This document shows positions 8,320 through 17,437 of a DNA stretch of 64,000 bases, one piece after another (within the stretch, counting starts at the first letter, position 1; the number at the start of each line of letters is the position of its first letter). The DNA is from Clostridia bacterium (lineage in GTDB: Bacteria; Bacillota; Clostridia; TANB77; CAG-508). The notes under the pieces were generated by a model that worked only from the letters and a program-made list of their open reading frames with translations, had not been told where the DNA came from and made no database searches. The translations under genes and the position numbers were made by a program. Location of the stretch: NCBI GenBank assembly GCA_900752335.1, contig CAADUZ010000013.1, forward strand, positions 9,746 to 73,745. The letters are read 5' to 3'.

Positions 8320-9213
8320 TTAATTAACACTTAAATTTCTAATGATTTCATTAATAGTATCTTCACTTAAAACGAAATCCGTATTTACAAATCCTATTTC
8401 TGGTCTAATTCCATCTTTATTATGGAAATCAGAGCCGGCAGTTACAAATAAATTGTGTTCTTTAGCAAATTCATTCCATTTTTTTGTTTCGTCAAATTTA
8501 TTGTTATATTTATCTGCATATAAATAATTAGCTTCTAATCCGTCTGGTTTCATATCATTTACTATATCTAAAATATCCTCGTCTGTTAAAGCATCTTCAT
8601 GAACATAGGCAACCGGATGAGCTAATACTACTTTCCCGCCAGCTTTATGTATTAGGTCTGCTGCTTGCTTTGGCGTTACAGATTCTTTTCTCACATAAGC
8701 AGGACAATTTTCATTCATTATTGCTTCTATAAATTCTCCCTTATTTGGAATGTGTCCAAATTCTTTAATAAGTATGCCTTCATTCTCTTTGTTTGATATA
8801 ACGTCTAATGCAATATGTGCTTTAGTAACAGAATCTATTTGGTCTAATTCTTCTACGTTTAAGGCATATCCCAATTCATTTAATTTTTTAGAAACATTGT
8901 GTAAATAATCATGTCTTGCATTTCTAATTCTCTTTAAACTTCCTTTAAATTCCTCATTTTCCAAATCATAATTATATCCAAGTACATGTATGCCTACTTT
9001 ACTATTTTTTGTAGAAATTTCTACACCTCTAATTATATTAATATTTTTAGAAGCAGCATATATAAAAAGTTCTTCTGTATATGCTTCTACTGTATCATGA
9101 TCTGCTATTGAAATTGTAGAAACACCATTTTTTACTGCCTCATCAATTACTTGCTTTGGTGTAAAACTTCCATCGGACATTGTAGTATGTATGTGTAAAT
9201 CTATTCTTTTCAT
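8320..9213 (-). CDS. PHP-domain phosphoesterase (YciV/RnaAM-like)
   Basis: A metal-dependent phosphoesterase of the PHP family. Motif 1 is DLHIHTTMSDG (residues 4-14), motif 2 IADHDTVEAY, motif 3 GVEIS, then VLAHP near residue 200 and the terminal GSDFHNKDG. The closest characterised relatives act on 3',5'-nucleoside bisphosphates or as 5'-3' exoribonucleases on short RNAs; which applies here cannot be told from sequence alone. A length of 297 aa is typical. The start has AAAGGAG. It begins 12 bp after the nucleotidyltransferase-like gene and ends 36 bp before uvrA, so an operon is likely. Confidence 0.9.
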   Translation of the reverse strand: MKRIDLHIHTTMSDGSFTPKQVIDEAVKNGVSTISIADHDTVEAYTEELFIYAASKNINIIRGVEISTKNSKVGIHVLGYNYDLENEEFKGSLKRIRNARHDYLHNVSKKLNELGYALNVEELDQIDSVTKAHIALDVISNKENEGILIKEFGHIPNKGEFIEAIMNENCPAYVRKESVTPKQAADLIHKAGGKVVLAHPVAYVHEDALTDEDILDIVNDMKPDGLEANYLYADKYNNKFDETKKWNEFAKEHNLFVTAGSDFHNKDGIRPEIGFVNTDFVLSEDTINEIIRNLSVN

Positions 9214-9225
9214 ATTTTTTCTCCT

Positions 9226-10263
9226 TTATCTTCCTTCTGTTTCCCATCCGTCAAACATTAGTTGCTCTGGTTCATAACTTGTGCTATCTCTATCTATATT
9301 TCTCCAATTTTTTACTCTAGTCAAGAAATAGTCTTCCAATTCCATTGATTGAAATCTTCTAAAATTTGCTTTTGTAGCTGATTGCATTAGAAAGTCATAT
9401 AATTCTTCTGGTGTATGCTCGCTAGCTACTTGTTTTCTACTATTTAGTAGTGATTGTCGTAACTCTGGTGGAAAGTTAAAATCGGTAAAAGCTGATAAAT
9501 AATCATATATAAAATTATATGCTTCGTCGTCATATTGCCATACTTTTCTAAAAGATTTTGGCCAAATTGGTAAATATGGATTTGTGCCTTCCTCTTTTGC
9601 AGTTCGAAGTTCCCATGGTACTTGTTCTATCAAACTTTTAATTTTAGAATATTCTATTATGTGTGAATCTATTGGTAAAAATATTTTTGGAAATCTACCA
9701 TCTTTTAGCATTTGAGCGATTTGACTTACGTCTTCTATTGAAGAAAGTGGTGCTACGTCAGACGTACGCATTTTATATTCACTTAATAATTTAGTTAATT
9801 CTTCTTGTGCTTCTTCTATTTTACCATCTTCACATACAAGCCACATATCAATATCTGGTAATCTATTAATAATTTTTCTTGGCTTTAGTCCATCCAAAAC
9901 ATTTGGGCAAGGTTTGCAAATCTTTTTTAAATCCGGCATAGTATCATAATTTCTTTCTAAACAAGATTTACATTTCCAAATTGATTTTTGTACTGCTTCT
10001 CCATCTCTAACTAATTGCCTATTGTATCTAATTTGCTCTTGAATAATTGGTAGAGTTCCTTCTAAATTTTCATCCAGTGCATAAAAAGGATAGCCTGTTC
10101 CAAATGAACCTCTACCCACACTTACCAATGAAGCTATTTTATTAAACACTTCTATGTTCCAAAGAATATATCTTCTTTTTAAATCTGTATTTGTTTTTTC
10201 AAAAGTCGTAGAAGCTTGTTCTACTTTTTCCGTTATTCCTTTTACTGTAATTTCTTCACTCAT
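9226..10263 (-). CDS. Putative nucleotidyltransferase with zinc-knuckle insertion
   Basis: Not assigned to a named family. Visible features: VGRGSFGTG (about residue 50), then a four-cysteine knuckle CKSC...CKPC (about residues 97-118), then RLPDIDMWLV (about residue 133), and later KIFLPIDSHIIEY (about residue 193). In polymerase-beta-like nucleotidyltransferases a GS helix is followed by D-x-D and a third carboxylate on a later strand, which fits this order if an 80-residue zinc-binding insert separates GS from DxD. The C-terminal half is helical with many Trp/Phe/Tyr. There are no membrane segments. It is the first gene of a likely unit with the PHP phosphoesterase and uvrA, hinting at a nucleic-acid role. 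That function is inference. Confidence 0.55.
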   Translation of the reverse strand: MSEEITVKGITEKVEQASTTFEKTNTDLKRRYILWNIEVFNKIASLVSVGRGSFGTGYPFYALDENLEGTLPIIQEQIRYNRQLVRDGEAVQKSIWKCKSCLERNYDTMPDLKKICKPCPNVLDGLKPRKIINRLPDIDMWLVCEDGKIEEAQEELTKLLSEYKMRTSDVAPLSSIEDVSQIAQMLKDGRFPKIFLPIDSHIIEYSKIKSLIEQVPWELRTAKEEGTNPYLPIWPKSFRKVWQYDDEAYNFIYDYLSAFTDFNFPPELRQSLLNSRKQVASEHTPEELYDFLMQSATKANFRRFQSMELEDYFLTRVKNWRNIDRDSTSYEPEQLMFDGWETEGR

Positions 10264-10288
10264 ATAATCATTTCCCTTACATAAACTA

Positions 10289-10305
10289 TGCTATATATTA
10301 TAGCA
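10289..10305 (-). promoter_or_regulatory. Palindrome over the -10 of the nucleotidyltransferase/PHP/uvrA unit
   Basis: TGCTATA and TATAGCA form a perfect 7-bp inverted repeat around three bases. On the minus strand the -10 hexamer TATAAT lies within it, with a weak -35 (TTGTTT) 17 bases upstream. A repressor operator is possible; a chance AT-rich palindrome is the alternative. Confidence 0.4.
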
Positions 10306-10353
10306 TTTTTGGACATTTAAAACAATACATTGCGAATAATATTTCGTTTAATC

Positions 10354-10382
10354 TTTACATAATCTGTTAAATGTGGTATCAT
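10354..10382 (+). promoter_or_regulatory. Promoter of the GC-rich plus-strand gene
   Basis: TTTACA (10354-10359), a 17-base spacer, then TATCAT (10377-10382): a good sigma-A-type promoter. The start of transcription would be near 10390, leaving a leader of about 70 bases before the ATG at 10462. Confidence 0.55.
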
Positions 10383-10461
10383 AATTAGTATGATGCATTT
10401 ATTTTTAGTCGTTGCTGTAGCAGTGGCAAGCATCAAATCTATTTTAAGGAGGTCCTTATAT

Positions 10462-10785
10462 ATGGACAGAGGACTATCGGTATATGATCGGCTAGAGCAA
10501 AAGGCTGAACTCGGAAGGGTTGAGTGTGAACTCAATCTCTACAAGCGTCAAGCAGAAAAGCTGCTTAACGAAGGCTTCGCAGTTCAGCGTGGTAACCCTG
10601 TCGCCGGCTGGCACGGCCAGTATCGGTGCAAAATCGGTTGGAGATACGCTCTCCCTCATACCCCAGCATGGGATTTGCTTGAAATCGCCGTTAGCCATAA
10701 CGACGAACTGAGAGCGTCCATGCAAAACGACGAAGAGTCTGGTCATGTGAACATCCCCTATGACTCTGGTTGGGCTCAAGACTGA
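10462..10785 (+). CDS. Isolated GC-rich hypothetical protein, 107 aa
   Basis: The family is unknown. The ATG at 10462 is chosen because AAGGAGG lies at ideal spacing; the longer frame back to 10390 has no site. The protein starts MDRGLSVYDRLEQKAELG, is helical and charged in its first 45 residues, then has WHGQYRCKIGWRYALPHTP and an acidic tail. By eye about half its bases are G or C, with codons such as CTG, CGT, GTC, GCC and CCC that neighbouring genes hardly use, so it looks foreign. It is a complete cassette: promoter, leader, gene and strong terminator, between two minus-strand units. A second isolated gene with similar base composition lies at 53228-53497. Confidence 0.7.
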   Translation: MDRGLSVYDRLEQKAELGRVECELNLYKRQAEKLLNEGFAVQRGNPVAGWHGQYRCKIGWRYALPHTPAWDLLEIAVSHNDELRASMQNDEESGHVNIPYDSGWAQD

Positions 10786-10817
10786 TTCATAAGTATCGGA
10801 ATTCTCACACCTTAAAG

Positions 10818-10850
10818 AAATCCCCCTTGCTATTTGCGAGGGGGATTATA
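10818..10850 (+). terminator. Strong GC-rich terminator
   Basis: AATCCCCC (10819-10826) pairs with GGGGGATT (10840-10847). It ends the GC-rich plus-strand gene and directly abuts the convergent fbp stop, so it may act in both directions. Confidence 0.85.
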
Positions 10851-12803
10851 TTAGTTATTTTCTCCGATTGTTCCATCTTTATATGCTGACAATAGTCTTT
10901 CTAAATCTTTTATTTGATTTATTAGTTCTCTTCCTTTATCAGTATCTTTTATTCTTTTTCTTTCTACTTTTTCTACAATTTGTATTTCAGAATGTAAATC
11001 TGTTTCATTTATTATTGCAGATTCTCTTGAAGTAAATGGTTCATGGGCTACAAGCGTTAATCCATATGAACTATATCTTAATGTATAGCCTGCTATTCCT
11101 GTTGTCTTTTGATATGCTTTTGAAAGTCCTCCATCTATAATAAGTAGTCTTCCATTTGCCTTTATTGGGCTTTCTCCTGTTTTAAATTGTCCACATATAA
11201 TATGACCTTTTTTTATGTCTATTCCAAAGTCTTTTAGTACTTTTTCTGATATTCTTTCGTCATTTTCGAAATCATAGAATGGATTTTTAATTTCTTCCCA
11301 TGTTTCTTTTTCAGCTAAATAGTATCTTTCAAATGTTTTCATTTTGTCTTTACAGAAAATTGGAGAATTTTTACCACACCACAAATACCATAAATAATCT
11401 TTTCCATATTCTCTTTTATCAGAGCCTTCTGCTTCAAAATAACCTTCTCTTGCTATTTTATCTACATAATCCAAATAGTCTTTTCCAGCCAATGCTCTTC
11501 CTTCTACATTCACTGTTACAAACTCGCCAAAGCTACTCATTGGTACGCATCCGTGTATTAATAAATTATCATTAAATATTTTATATACACTACCTTTAGC
11601 ATATAAGAATTGAACATGTCTTTGTAATTTTTCGCTGTTTTTGAAAGATTTTGTAAGCTTTCTTACTACTTCCGCTTCTGCCTCACTTAACTCATATGGA
11701 TTTTCTGGATTTATTGTTGGAAAATAATTATCAAGCAATTTATATTCTTTACCATTTATCTTAATTGTGCCATTTTCATAATCTATTTTATCTAGTAACA
11801 GTCTATCTTCCATATAAAATTCAGGATGCTTTTTAATAATCTGTCCTTCTAATTTTAACTGAATGATGGCTGCTGCTTGTTGTGTTTTTGCCATTACAAT
11901 TTGGTCAAACCTGCTATCTTTTTCATTTATATCTTTAGGCATAAACATTTCAGATACTTCATTTTTATATTCCTTCATTGCAAATTCAGTTATATTTCTA
12001 ATATTAATTCCGTACCCTTCTTCTAATATGTCTAAATTATTATATCTTGCACAAATACGTATTACATTTAAAATACAAGCCTCACTTCCACCAGCTGCAC
12101 CCATCCAAATAATATCATGATTTCCCCATTCAATATCTATAGAATGATATTTCATAAGTTCGTCCAAGATAATATGTGGACCAGGTCCTCTATCGTAAAT
12201 ATCGCCAATTATATGTAAGTGGTCTACTGCAAGCTGTTGTATTAAATTACAAAATGCAATAATAAATGCATCTGCTCTTCCTAAAGATATAATATTGTCT
12301 ATAATTTTATTGTAATATATATTTCTATCATAGCTGTTTTGGTTTGCATGTAAAAGTTCATCAATTATATATTGATATTCTTTTGGAATTGCCTTTCTTA
12401 CTTTTGACCTACTATATTTAGAACCCACAACCGTACATACTTTAATTAGCCTGTATATAGTTATTCTGTAAAACTCTGCCATGTTTTTTGTATCTTTTTT
12501 TATAAGTTCTAGTTTTTCCTTTGGGTAATAAATTAAAGTAGCAAGTTTTCTTCTCTCTTCGCTTGTCATACTATTCTTAAAAACTTCGTCTATTTTTGCC
12601 TTAATAGCACCAGAAGCATTCTTTAAAATATGTGTAAAAGACTCATACTCTCCATGTAAGTCACTTAAAAAATGTTCTGTCCCCTTTGGCAAATTTAGTA
12701 TTGCCTCTAAATTAATTATTTCGGTACATACGCTCTGTATAGTAGGAAATTTTTCTGATAAAATACTTAAATATTTTAATTCTTCATTACTGTATTTAAC
12801 CAT
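10851..12803 (-). CDS. fbp: Fructose-1,6-bisphosphatase, class III
   Basis: Gluconeogenic phosphatase converting fructose-1,6-bisphosphate to fructose-6-phosphate, of the Firmicutes class III type, which belongs to the calcineurin-like metallophosphoesterase fold. The metal-binding motifs are visible: FLSDLHGEYESF (about residue 43), IGDIYDRGPGPH (about 197) and WGNHDIIWMGAAGG (about 227), with histidines further on (LIHGCVPMS, LVAHEPF). A length of 650 aa is right for the class. The start has AGAGG upstream. Together with ppdK in this window it suggests gluconeogenic capacity. It is followed by the bidirectional terminator at 10818. Confidence 0.97.
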   Translation of the reverse strand: MVKYSNEELKYLSILSEKFPTIQSVCTEIINLEAILNLPKGTEHFLSDLHGEYESFTHILKNASGAIKAKIDEVFKNSMTSEERRKLATLIYYPKEKLELIKKDTKNMAEFYRITIYRLIKVCTVVGSKYSRSKVRKAIPKEYQYIIDELLHANQNSYDRNIYYNKIIDNIISLGRADAFIIAFCNLIQQLAVDHLHIIGDIYDRGPGPHIILDELMKYHSIDIEWGNHDIIWMGAAGGSEACILNVIRICARYNNLDILEEGYGINIRNITEFAMKEYKNEVSEMFMPKDINEKDSRFDQIVMAKTQQAAAIIQLKLEGQIIKKHPEFYMEDRLLLDKIDYENGTIKINGKEYKLLDNYFPTINPENPYELSEAEAEVVRKLTKSFKNSEKLQRHVQFLYAKGSVYKIFNDNLLIHGCVPMSSFGEFVTVNVEGRALAGKDYLDYVDKIAREGYFEAEGSDKREYGKDYLWYLWCGKNSPIFCKDKMKTFERYYLAEKETWEEIKNPFYDFENDERISEKVLKDFGIDIKKGHIICGQFKTGESPIKANGRLLIIDGGLSKAYQKTTGIAGYTLRYSSYGLTLVAHEPFTSRESAIINETDLHSEIQIVEKVERKRIKDTDKGRELINQIKDLERLLSAYKDGTIGENN

Positions 12804-12832
12804 ATATTTTTTAATTACCTCTTTTTAATAAA

Positions 12833-14788
12833 TTATATTCCTTTTTCTAATTCTTTTATCTTATCACGTAATTCAGCTGCCTTTTCAAATTCCATATTGG
12901 AAGCATATTTAAGCATTTCGTCTGTTAGTTTATTTATTACTTCTTCTATACTTTCGTCTTTACTAATATTATATTTAGTTTCCGCTTCTTCCATGATACT
13001 TGCTTTAATAGAATCTCTTACTGACTTTTGTATTGTTTTTGGTGTAATTCCATGTTCTTTATTGTATGCTTCTTGAAGTTTTCTTCTTCTATTTGTTTCA
13101 GATATAGCTTTTTCCATAGAATCTGTAAGCTCATCTGCATACATTATAACTTTTCCATCTGTATTTCTTGCTGCACGTCCTATTGTTTGTATTAGTGAAC
13201 GCTCTGAACGTAAAAAACCTTCTTTGTCTGCATCTAGTATTGCAACTAATGACACTTCTGGAATGTCTAACCCTTCTCTTAAAAGGTTTATTCCAACTAA
13301 TACGTCAAATTCTCCAAGTCTTAAAGAGCGAATAATTTCCATTCTTTCTAGTGCTTTTATATCTGAATGCATGTATCTTACTTTTATATCTAGTCCTGCT
13401 AAATATGAAGTTAAATCTTCCGCCATTTTTTTGGTTAGCGTTGTAACTAGTACTCTTTCATTTTTAGCAGTTCTTTCTCGTATCTCTTCTATTAAATCGT
13501 CAACTTGATTTTCTACAGGTTTAACTTCAATTTTTGGATCTAATAGACCTGTAGGACGAATAATTTGTTCTACTACATTTTCTTTTGAATGTTCTTTTTC
13601 ATATTCTGCAGGTGTTGCACTTACAAATATTACTTGATTTATTCTATCCTCAAATTCATTAAATTTAAGTGGTCTATTATCAAATGCTGAAGGAAGCCTA
13701 AAACCATATTTTACAAGTGATTCTTTTCTTGCTCTATCTCCATTATACATAGCTCTTACTTGTGGAATTGTTGCATGTGATTCGTCTATTAATAGCAAAA
13801 AGTCTTTTGGAAAATAATCAAAAAGTGTGAATGGTGCGCTTCCTGGCTCTCTTCCACTAATATGCCTTGAATAGTTTTCTATGCCTTGGCAAAATCCTGT
13901 TTCCTTCATCATTTCTATGTCGAAGTTTGTTCTTTCCTCTATTCTTTGTGCTTCAATTAGCTTTCCATTATCTTTAAAATACTTTATTCTCTCCTGTAGT
14001 TCTTCTTCTATTGTACCTATTGCTCTTTCCATCTTGTCTTCTGTAGTAACATAGTGCGAATTAGGAAATATCATAACATGGTTCCTAGTTGCAATGGTTT
14101 TTCCTGTTAATGGATTTATCTCCGATATCTTTTCTATTTCATCTCCCCAGAATTCAACTCTTATGGCACTTTCACTTTCGTCTGATGGATATATTTCTAA
14201 AATATCTCCCTTTGCTCTAAAAGTTCCTCTTTTAAAGTCTAATTCATTCCTGCTATATTGCATAGTCACAAGCCTTTTCATTGTTTCGTTTCTTTCCTTT
14301 TGCATACCAGGTCTTAAAGAAACAATCATATGTTCGTAATCTATAGGGTCACCTAATCCATATATGCACGATACTGATGCAACAATTATTACGTCCCTTG
14401 TTTCAAATAAAGCAGCTGTTGCAGAATGGCGAAGCTTATCTATTTCATCATTTATAGAGGCGTCTTTTTCTATATATGTATCAGAAGAGGCGATATATGC
14501 TTCTGGCTGATAATAATCGTAGTATGACACAAAGTATTCAACATTATTATTAGGAAAAAACTCTTTAAATTCGGAATATAGCTGTCCAGCAAGTGTTTTA
14601 TTATGTGCTAAAACCAATGTTGGCTTTTGCACTTGCTGTATAATATTGGCCATAGTAAAGGTTTTTCCAGAACCTGTAACACCAAGTAAAGTCTGAAATT
14701 TCTTGCCTTGTTTTATTCCATTAGACAAGTATTCTATCGCTTTAGGTTGGTCACCTGTTGGTTTATAATCTGATACTAATTTGAACAT
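12833..14788 (-). CDS. uvrB: Excinuclease ABC subunit B
   Basis: Helicase-like damage verification subunit of nucleotide excision repair that loads UvrC. Walker A GVTGSGKTFTMAN (about residue 39), the beta-hairpin region SYYDYYQPEAY (about 91), DEXD-type LLIDESHATIPQ (about 333), helicase motif VI region QTIGRAARN (about 537) and the C-terminal UVR motif (about residues 612-647, EFEKAAELRDKIKELE) are all present. A length of 651 aa is normal. AGGAGG precedes the ATG. It lies 30 bp upstream of fbp on the same strand. I see no SOS box in the 140 bp upstream. uvrA is in the window but in a separate unit. Confidence 0.97.
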   Translation of the reverse strand: MFKLVSDYKPTGDQPKAIEYLSNGIKQGKKFQTLLGVTGSGKTFTMANIIQQVQKPTLVLAHNKTLAGQLYSEFKEFFPNNNVEYFVSYYDYYQPEAYIASSDTYIEKDASINDEIDKLRHSATAALFETRDVIIVASVSCIYGLGDPIDYEHMIVSLRPGMQKERNETMKRLVTMQYSRNELDFKRGTFRAKGDILEIYPSDESESAIRVEFWGDEIEKISEINPLTGKTIATRNHVMIFPNSHYVTTEDKMERAIGTIEEELQERIKYFKDNGKLIEAQRIEERTNFDIEMMKETGFCQGIENYSRHISGREPGSAPFTLFDYFPKDFLLLIDESHATIPQVRAMYNGDRARKESLVKYGFRLPSAFDNRPLKFNEFEDRINQVIFVSATPAEYEKEHSKENVVEQIIRPTGLLDPKIEVKPVENQVDDLIEEIRERTAKNERVLVTTLTKKMAEDLTSYLAGLDIKVRYMHSDIKALERMEIIRSLRLGEFDVLVGINLLREGLDIPEVSLVAILDADKEGFLRSERSLIQTIGRAARNTDGKVIMYADELTDSMEKAISETNRRRKLQEAYNKEHGITPKTIQKSVRDSIKASIMEEAETKYNISKDESIEEVINKLTDEMLKYASNMEFEKAAELRDKIKELEKGI

Positions 14789-14944
14789 ATTTCCTCCTAA
14801 ATTCTCATTACAACATACTATTATTTATACCATATTTTCGCTAAAAACACAAGAAATTACTTTTTCATTTTGCTATATTATCCGTCATTTTATATATAAT
14901 TTTTATTTTTTTGCATATACTATTTATACAAGGAGTTGATAGAA

Positions 14945-15847
14945 GTGTTTAATAATTATCCAGAAATTCCGTATGTGGGATATAAAGACGAAAATATACG
15001 AACACCAATTACATTTCCAGCACAGCATCAAGCTTTTCAACCAGGGATGGAATATGAAATGAAGCCGGCACCAATTTTTGATAATCCAAATTACGTTCCT
15101 AGTGGTAAGCTTAAAGATAAGGTTGTAATAATTTCAGGTGGAGATAGTGGAATTGGTCGTGCTATTAGTTTATTATTTGCAAAAGAAGGAGCAAATATAG
15201 TAATTAGCTATTTAAATGAACAAGAAGATGCAAATTATACAAAAAAACTTGTAGAAGGCTGTGGAAGGAAATGTGTATTAATCCCTGGCGATTTAAGGGA
15301 TGAGAATTTATCGCCATATATAGCAGATACCACAATGAAATGTTTTGGCAAGATAGACATATTAATTAATAATTGTGGCGTACAATTTCCACAAAATAGC
15401 ATATTGGATATAAGCAATAAACAATTAAGAGATACTTTTGAAACAAATATTTTTACATTTTTCTATTTGACTAAAGCTGTACTTCCCCATATGAAAGCTA
15501 ATAGCAGCATTATAAATACAACGTCCATTACTGCATTTGACGGAAAAAAGAATTTAATTGATTATTCTGCTACAAAAGGTGCTATTACTGTATTTACTAA
15601 ATCACTTGCATTATCTCTTGCTGACCAAAAAATACGTGTTAATGCAGTTGCTCCAGGTCCTATTTGGACACCTCTTATTCCTTCTTCTTTTAATGAACAA
15701 GAAGTTGAGATTTTTGGTACGGAAACTCCTTTAAAAAGAGCCGGTCAGCCTTTTGAACTTGCCCCTGCATATTTGTATCTTGCTTCTGACGATTCCAGAT
15801 ATGTTACTGGTCAAATTATACATGTAAATGGAGGTACAATAGTATAG
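14945..15847 (+). CDS. Short-chain dehydrogenase/reductase (YhdF/YghA-like)
   Basis: NAD(P)-dependent oxidoreductase of the SDR superfamily. After a 45-residue extension (FPAQHQAFQPG, typical of the general-stress SDR subgroup), the cofactor loop SGGDSGIGRA, NNCGVQF, the catalytic Ser in TTSITAF and the YSATK motif are in order, with PGPIWTPL and YVTGQIIHVNGG at the end. The substrate is unknown. The start is GTG at 14945, nine bases after AAGGAG; the TTG at 14936 directly abuts the site and is unlikely. It gives 300 aa. It is a lone plus-strand gene with its own terminator. Confidence 0.92.
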   Translation: MFNNYPEIPYVGYKDENIRTPITFPAQHQAFQPGMEYEMKPAPIFDNPNYVPSGKLKDKVVIISGGDSGIGRAISLLFAKEGANIVISYLNEQEDANYTKKLVEGCGRKCVLIPGDLRDENLSPYIADTTMKCFGKIDILINNCGVQFPQNSILDISNKQLRDTFETNIFTFFYLTKAVLPHMKANSSIINTTSITAFDGKKNLIDYSATKGAITVFTKSLALSLADQKIRVNAVAPGPIWTPLIPSSFNEQEVEIFGTETPLKRAGQPFELAPAYLYLASDDSRYVTGQIIHVNGGTIV

Positions 15848-15854
15848 CTTGAAA

Positions 15855-15890
15855 TAAAGGAATGGACTTTAGTAGTTCATTCCTTTAATT
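15855..15890 (+). terminator. Terminator after the SDR gene
   Basis: TAAAGGAATGGAC (15855-15867) pairs with GTTCATTCCTTTA ending at 15887 with one G-T pair, loop of about seven bases, followed by a T-rich region. It lies between convergent genes. Confidence 0.75.
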
Positions 15891-15911
15891 GTACTCATTT
15901 TTCCTCCCAAA

Positions 15912-17288
15912 TTAATATATTATTATTGGTATTGAAGTATCTATGTAGCTGTATATCGTAGAAGCGGCCCAATATGGTAGGTTTACACAACCATGCGATC
16001 CATTTGTCATGTATATATTTCCACCAAAGCTGTATCTCCAGCTTGCATCATGAAAGCCAATTCCTCCATTAAATGGCATCCAATAAGTTACTGGTGACGA
16101 ATATGTACTTCCATCTGCATTATACCCTTCAAGTGTAGCATTCATTGTTTTGTATGTTAAATAGTAGATTCCTGCTGGCGTTGAATAGCCTGTTGCCACA
16201 TTTCCTGTAACGCATGGTGAATCCACAACACATTCTCCATCTACGTACATCCACACATTTTGTCTTGATAAATCTAATTCTACATAAGTGTTTATGTTTA
16301 AGTAATCTGGCAAAGAGTCATATATTACTTCTAATTTTGTACTTTTTTTACTTTCTAATTGTTTTGTTAATCTTTCTATTTCTTTTTCTTTATTAATTGT
16401 TGCATAAGTTGCTCTTCCAAATGGTACAGATATTGTTCCTAGACCTGTTGCATTAAACTGTGTAGAAGTTAATTGATATTTTGCCTTTTTAGCAAGTTTA
16501 TCTACAAATTTAGTAGCATTTTTCTTTATATCTATGCTATATTCTCCTTTGTCATTTTTAGTTACCCAGTCTTTCATTGTTTTTGCATCTAGTCTATATA
16601 TTTCTCCATCGTATAGTTCATATTCTATCGTGGTTTTAAGCGTATCATTTATATCTTTCATTTGCTCTTTTAAAGCTACACTGTTTGAAGTTATTTTAGG
16701 AGTTATGTCTGTTACCTCTCTAAAATCTATAACAGTTTGCCCACTTTTTAGTGAATTTAATAAATAATTATATGCATCTTCAATAGTTAGCTTATTTCCA
16801 TAAGTTTCTTTTTCTATGTAATATTCCTGTTTTGTATCGTCCCATTCCAAATATGCATTTTTAGGCTCTTTATTGCTATTATCGTTTGCAAATACCGCTA
16901 ATGATTCTAAATATTTTTTTGCCTTTTTCTCATCTATTTTGTATAAATCCGTCATTATGTATTCGTTTTTGTTTGTATCTTTTTGCTCTGATAAAGCCCC
17001 TTTTAAAGAACTTGTATCATTTACCTGAATATCAAAATATGCTCCGAGGCATGTATATTCTTTATCTTCTGCAAATAGCATTGTTATTGTAGTATTATTC
17101 ATTGTTTTTTCTAGCTTTTTTTCTGCATCATTTATATTTAAAAAAGAGCAATCTATACCATTTATAATGGTAGAATATTTAAACGTGTCTTTTATAAATA
17201 CACGTGTTAATAGAAATATTAAAAATATTATTACAATACATATTAAAACAACTATATTTAAAACTTGTCCTTTTTGCGTTTTTTTCAT
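15912..17288 (-). CDS. Membrane-anchored L,D-transpeptidase (YkuD), 458 aa
   Basis: Cell-wall enzyme forming 3-3 peptidoglycan cross-links or attaching proteins. One N-terminal membrane helix (about residues 9-30) is followed by a long extracellular region of peptidoglycan-binding type (about residues 40-310). The C-terminal YkuD domain has the conserved His in GGIGFHDASW and the catalytic SHGCVNLPYWAA. Length and domain order match the ErfK/YbiS proteins of Clostridia. GAGGGACGG precedes the ATG. Alone on its unit; a second YkuD protein with a different architecture lies at 49399. Confidence 0.93.
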   Translation of the reverse strand: MKKTQKGQVLNIVVLICIVIIFLIFLLTRVFIKDTFKYSTIINGIDCSFLNINDAEKKLEKTMNNTTITMLFAEDKEYTCLGAYFDIQVNDTSSLKGALSEQKDTNKNEYIMTDLYKIDEKKAKKYLESLAVFANDNSNKEPKNAYLEWDDTKQEYYIEKETYGNKLTIEDAYNYLLNSLKSGQTVIDFREVTDITPKITSNSVALKEQMKDINDTLKTTIEYELYDGEIYRLDAKTMKDWVTKNDKGEYSIDIKKNATKFVDKLAKKAKYQLTSTQFNATGLGTISVPFGRATYATINKEKEIERLTKQLESKKSTKLEVIYDSLPDYLNINTYVELDLSRQNVWMYVDGECVVDSPCVTGNVATGYSTPAGIYYLTYKTMNATLEGYNADGSTYSSPVTYWMPFNGGIGFHDASWRYSFGGNIYMTNGSHGCVNLPYWAASTIYSYIDTSIPIIIY

Positions 17289-17388
17289 CCGTCCCTCAAC
17301 CTTTATATATATAATCGTTAATATTATAGCATAAAAATTTTAATTGTGAAGAAAAATATTATATTTTGTCATTTTTTGTTTTATATTA

Positions 17389-17420
17389 AAAAGATAACCT
17401 AGTATATTAGGTTATCTTTT
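17389..17420 (-). terminator. Terminator of rnpB
   Basis: A 13-bp perfect stem, AAAAGATAACCTA and its complement around six bases, sits about 20 bases beyond the 3' end of the RNase P RNA and ends in a run of T on the minus strand. Confidence 0.85.
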
Positions 17421-17437
17421 CTGAATATTTTACAAAC

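Noticed and set aside
8285..10300. LexA (SOS) box for the uvrA unit, and likewise before uvrB
   Set aside because: No GAAC-N4-GTTC palindrome was found upstream of uvrA, of the first gene of its unit, or of uvrB.
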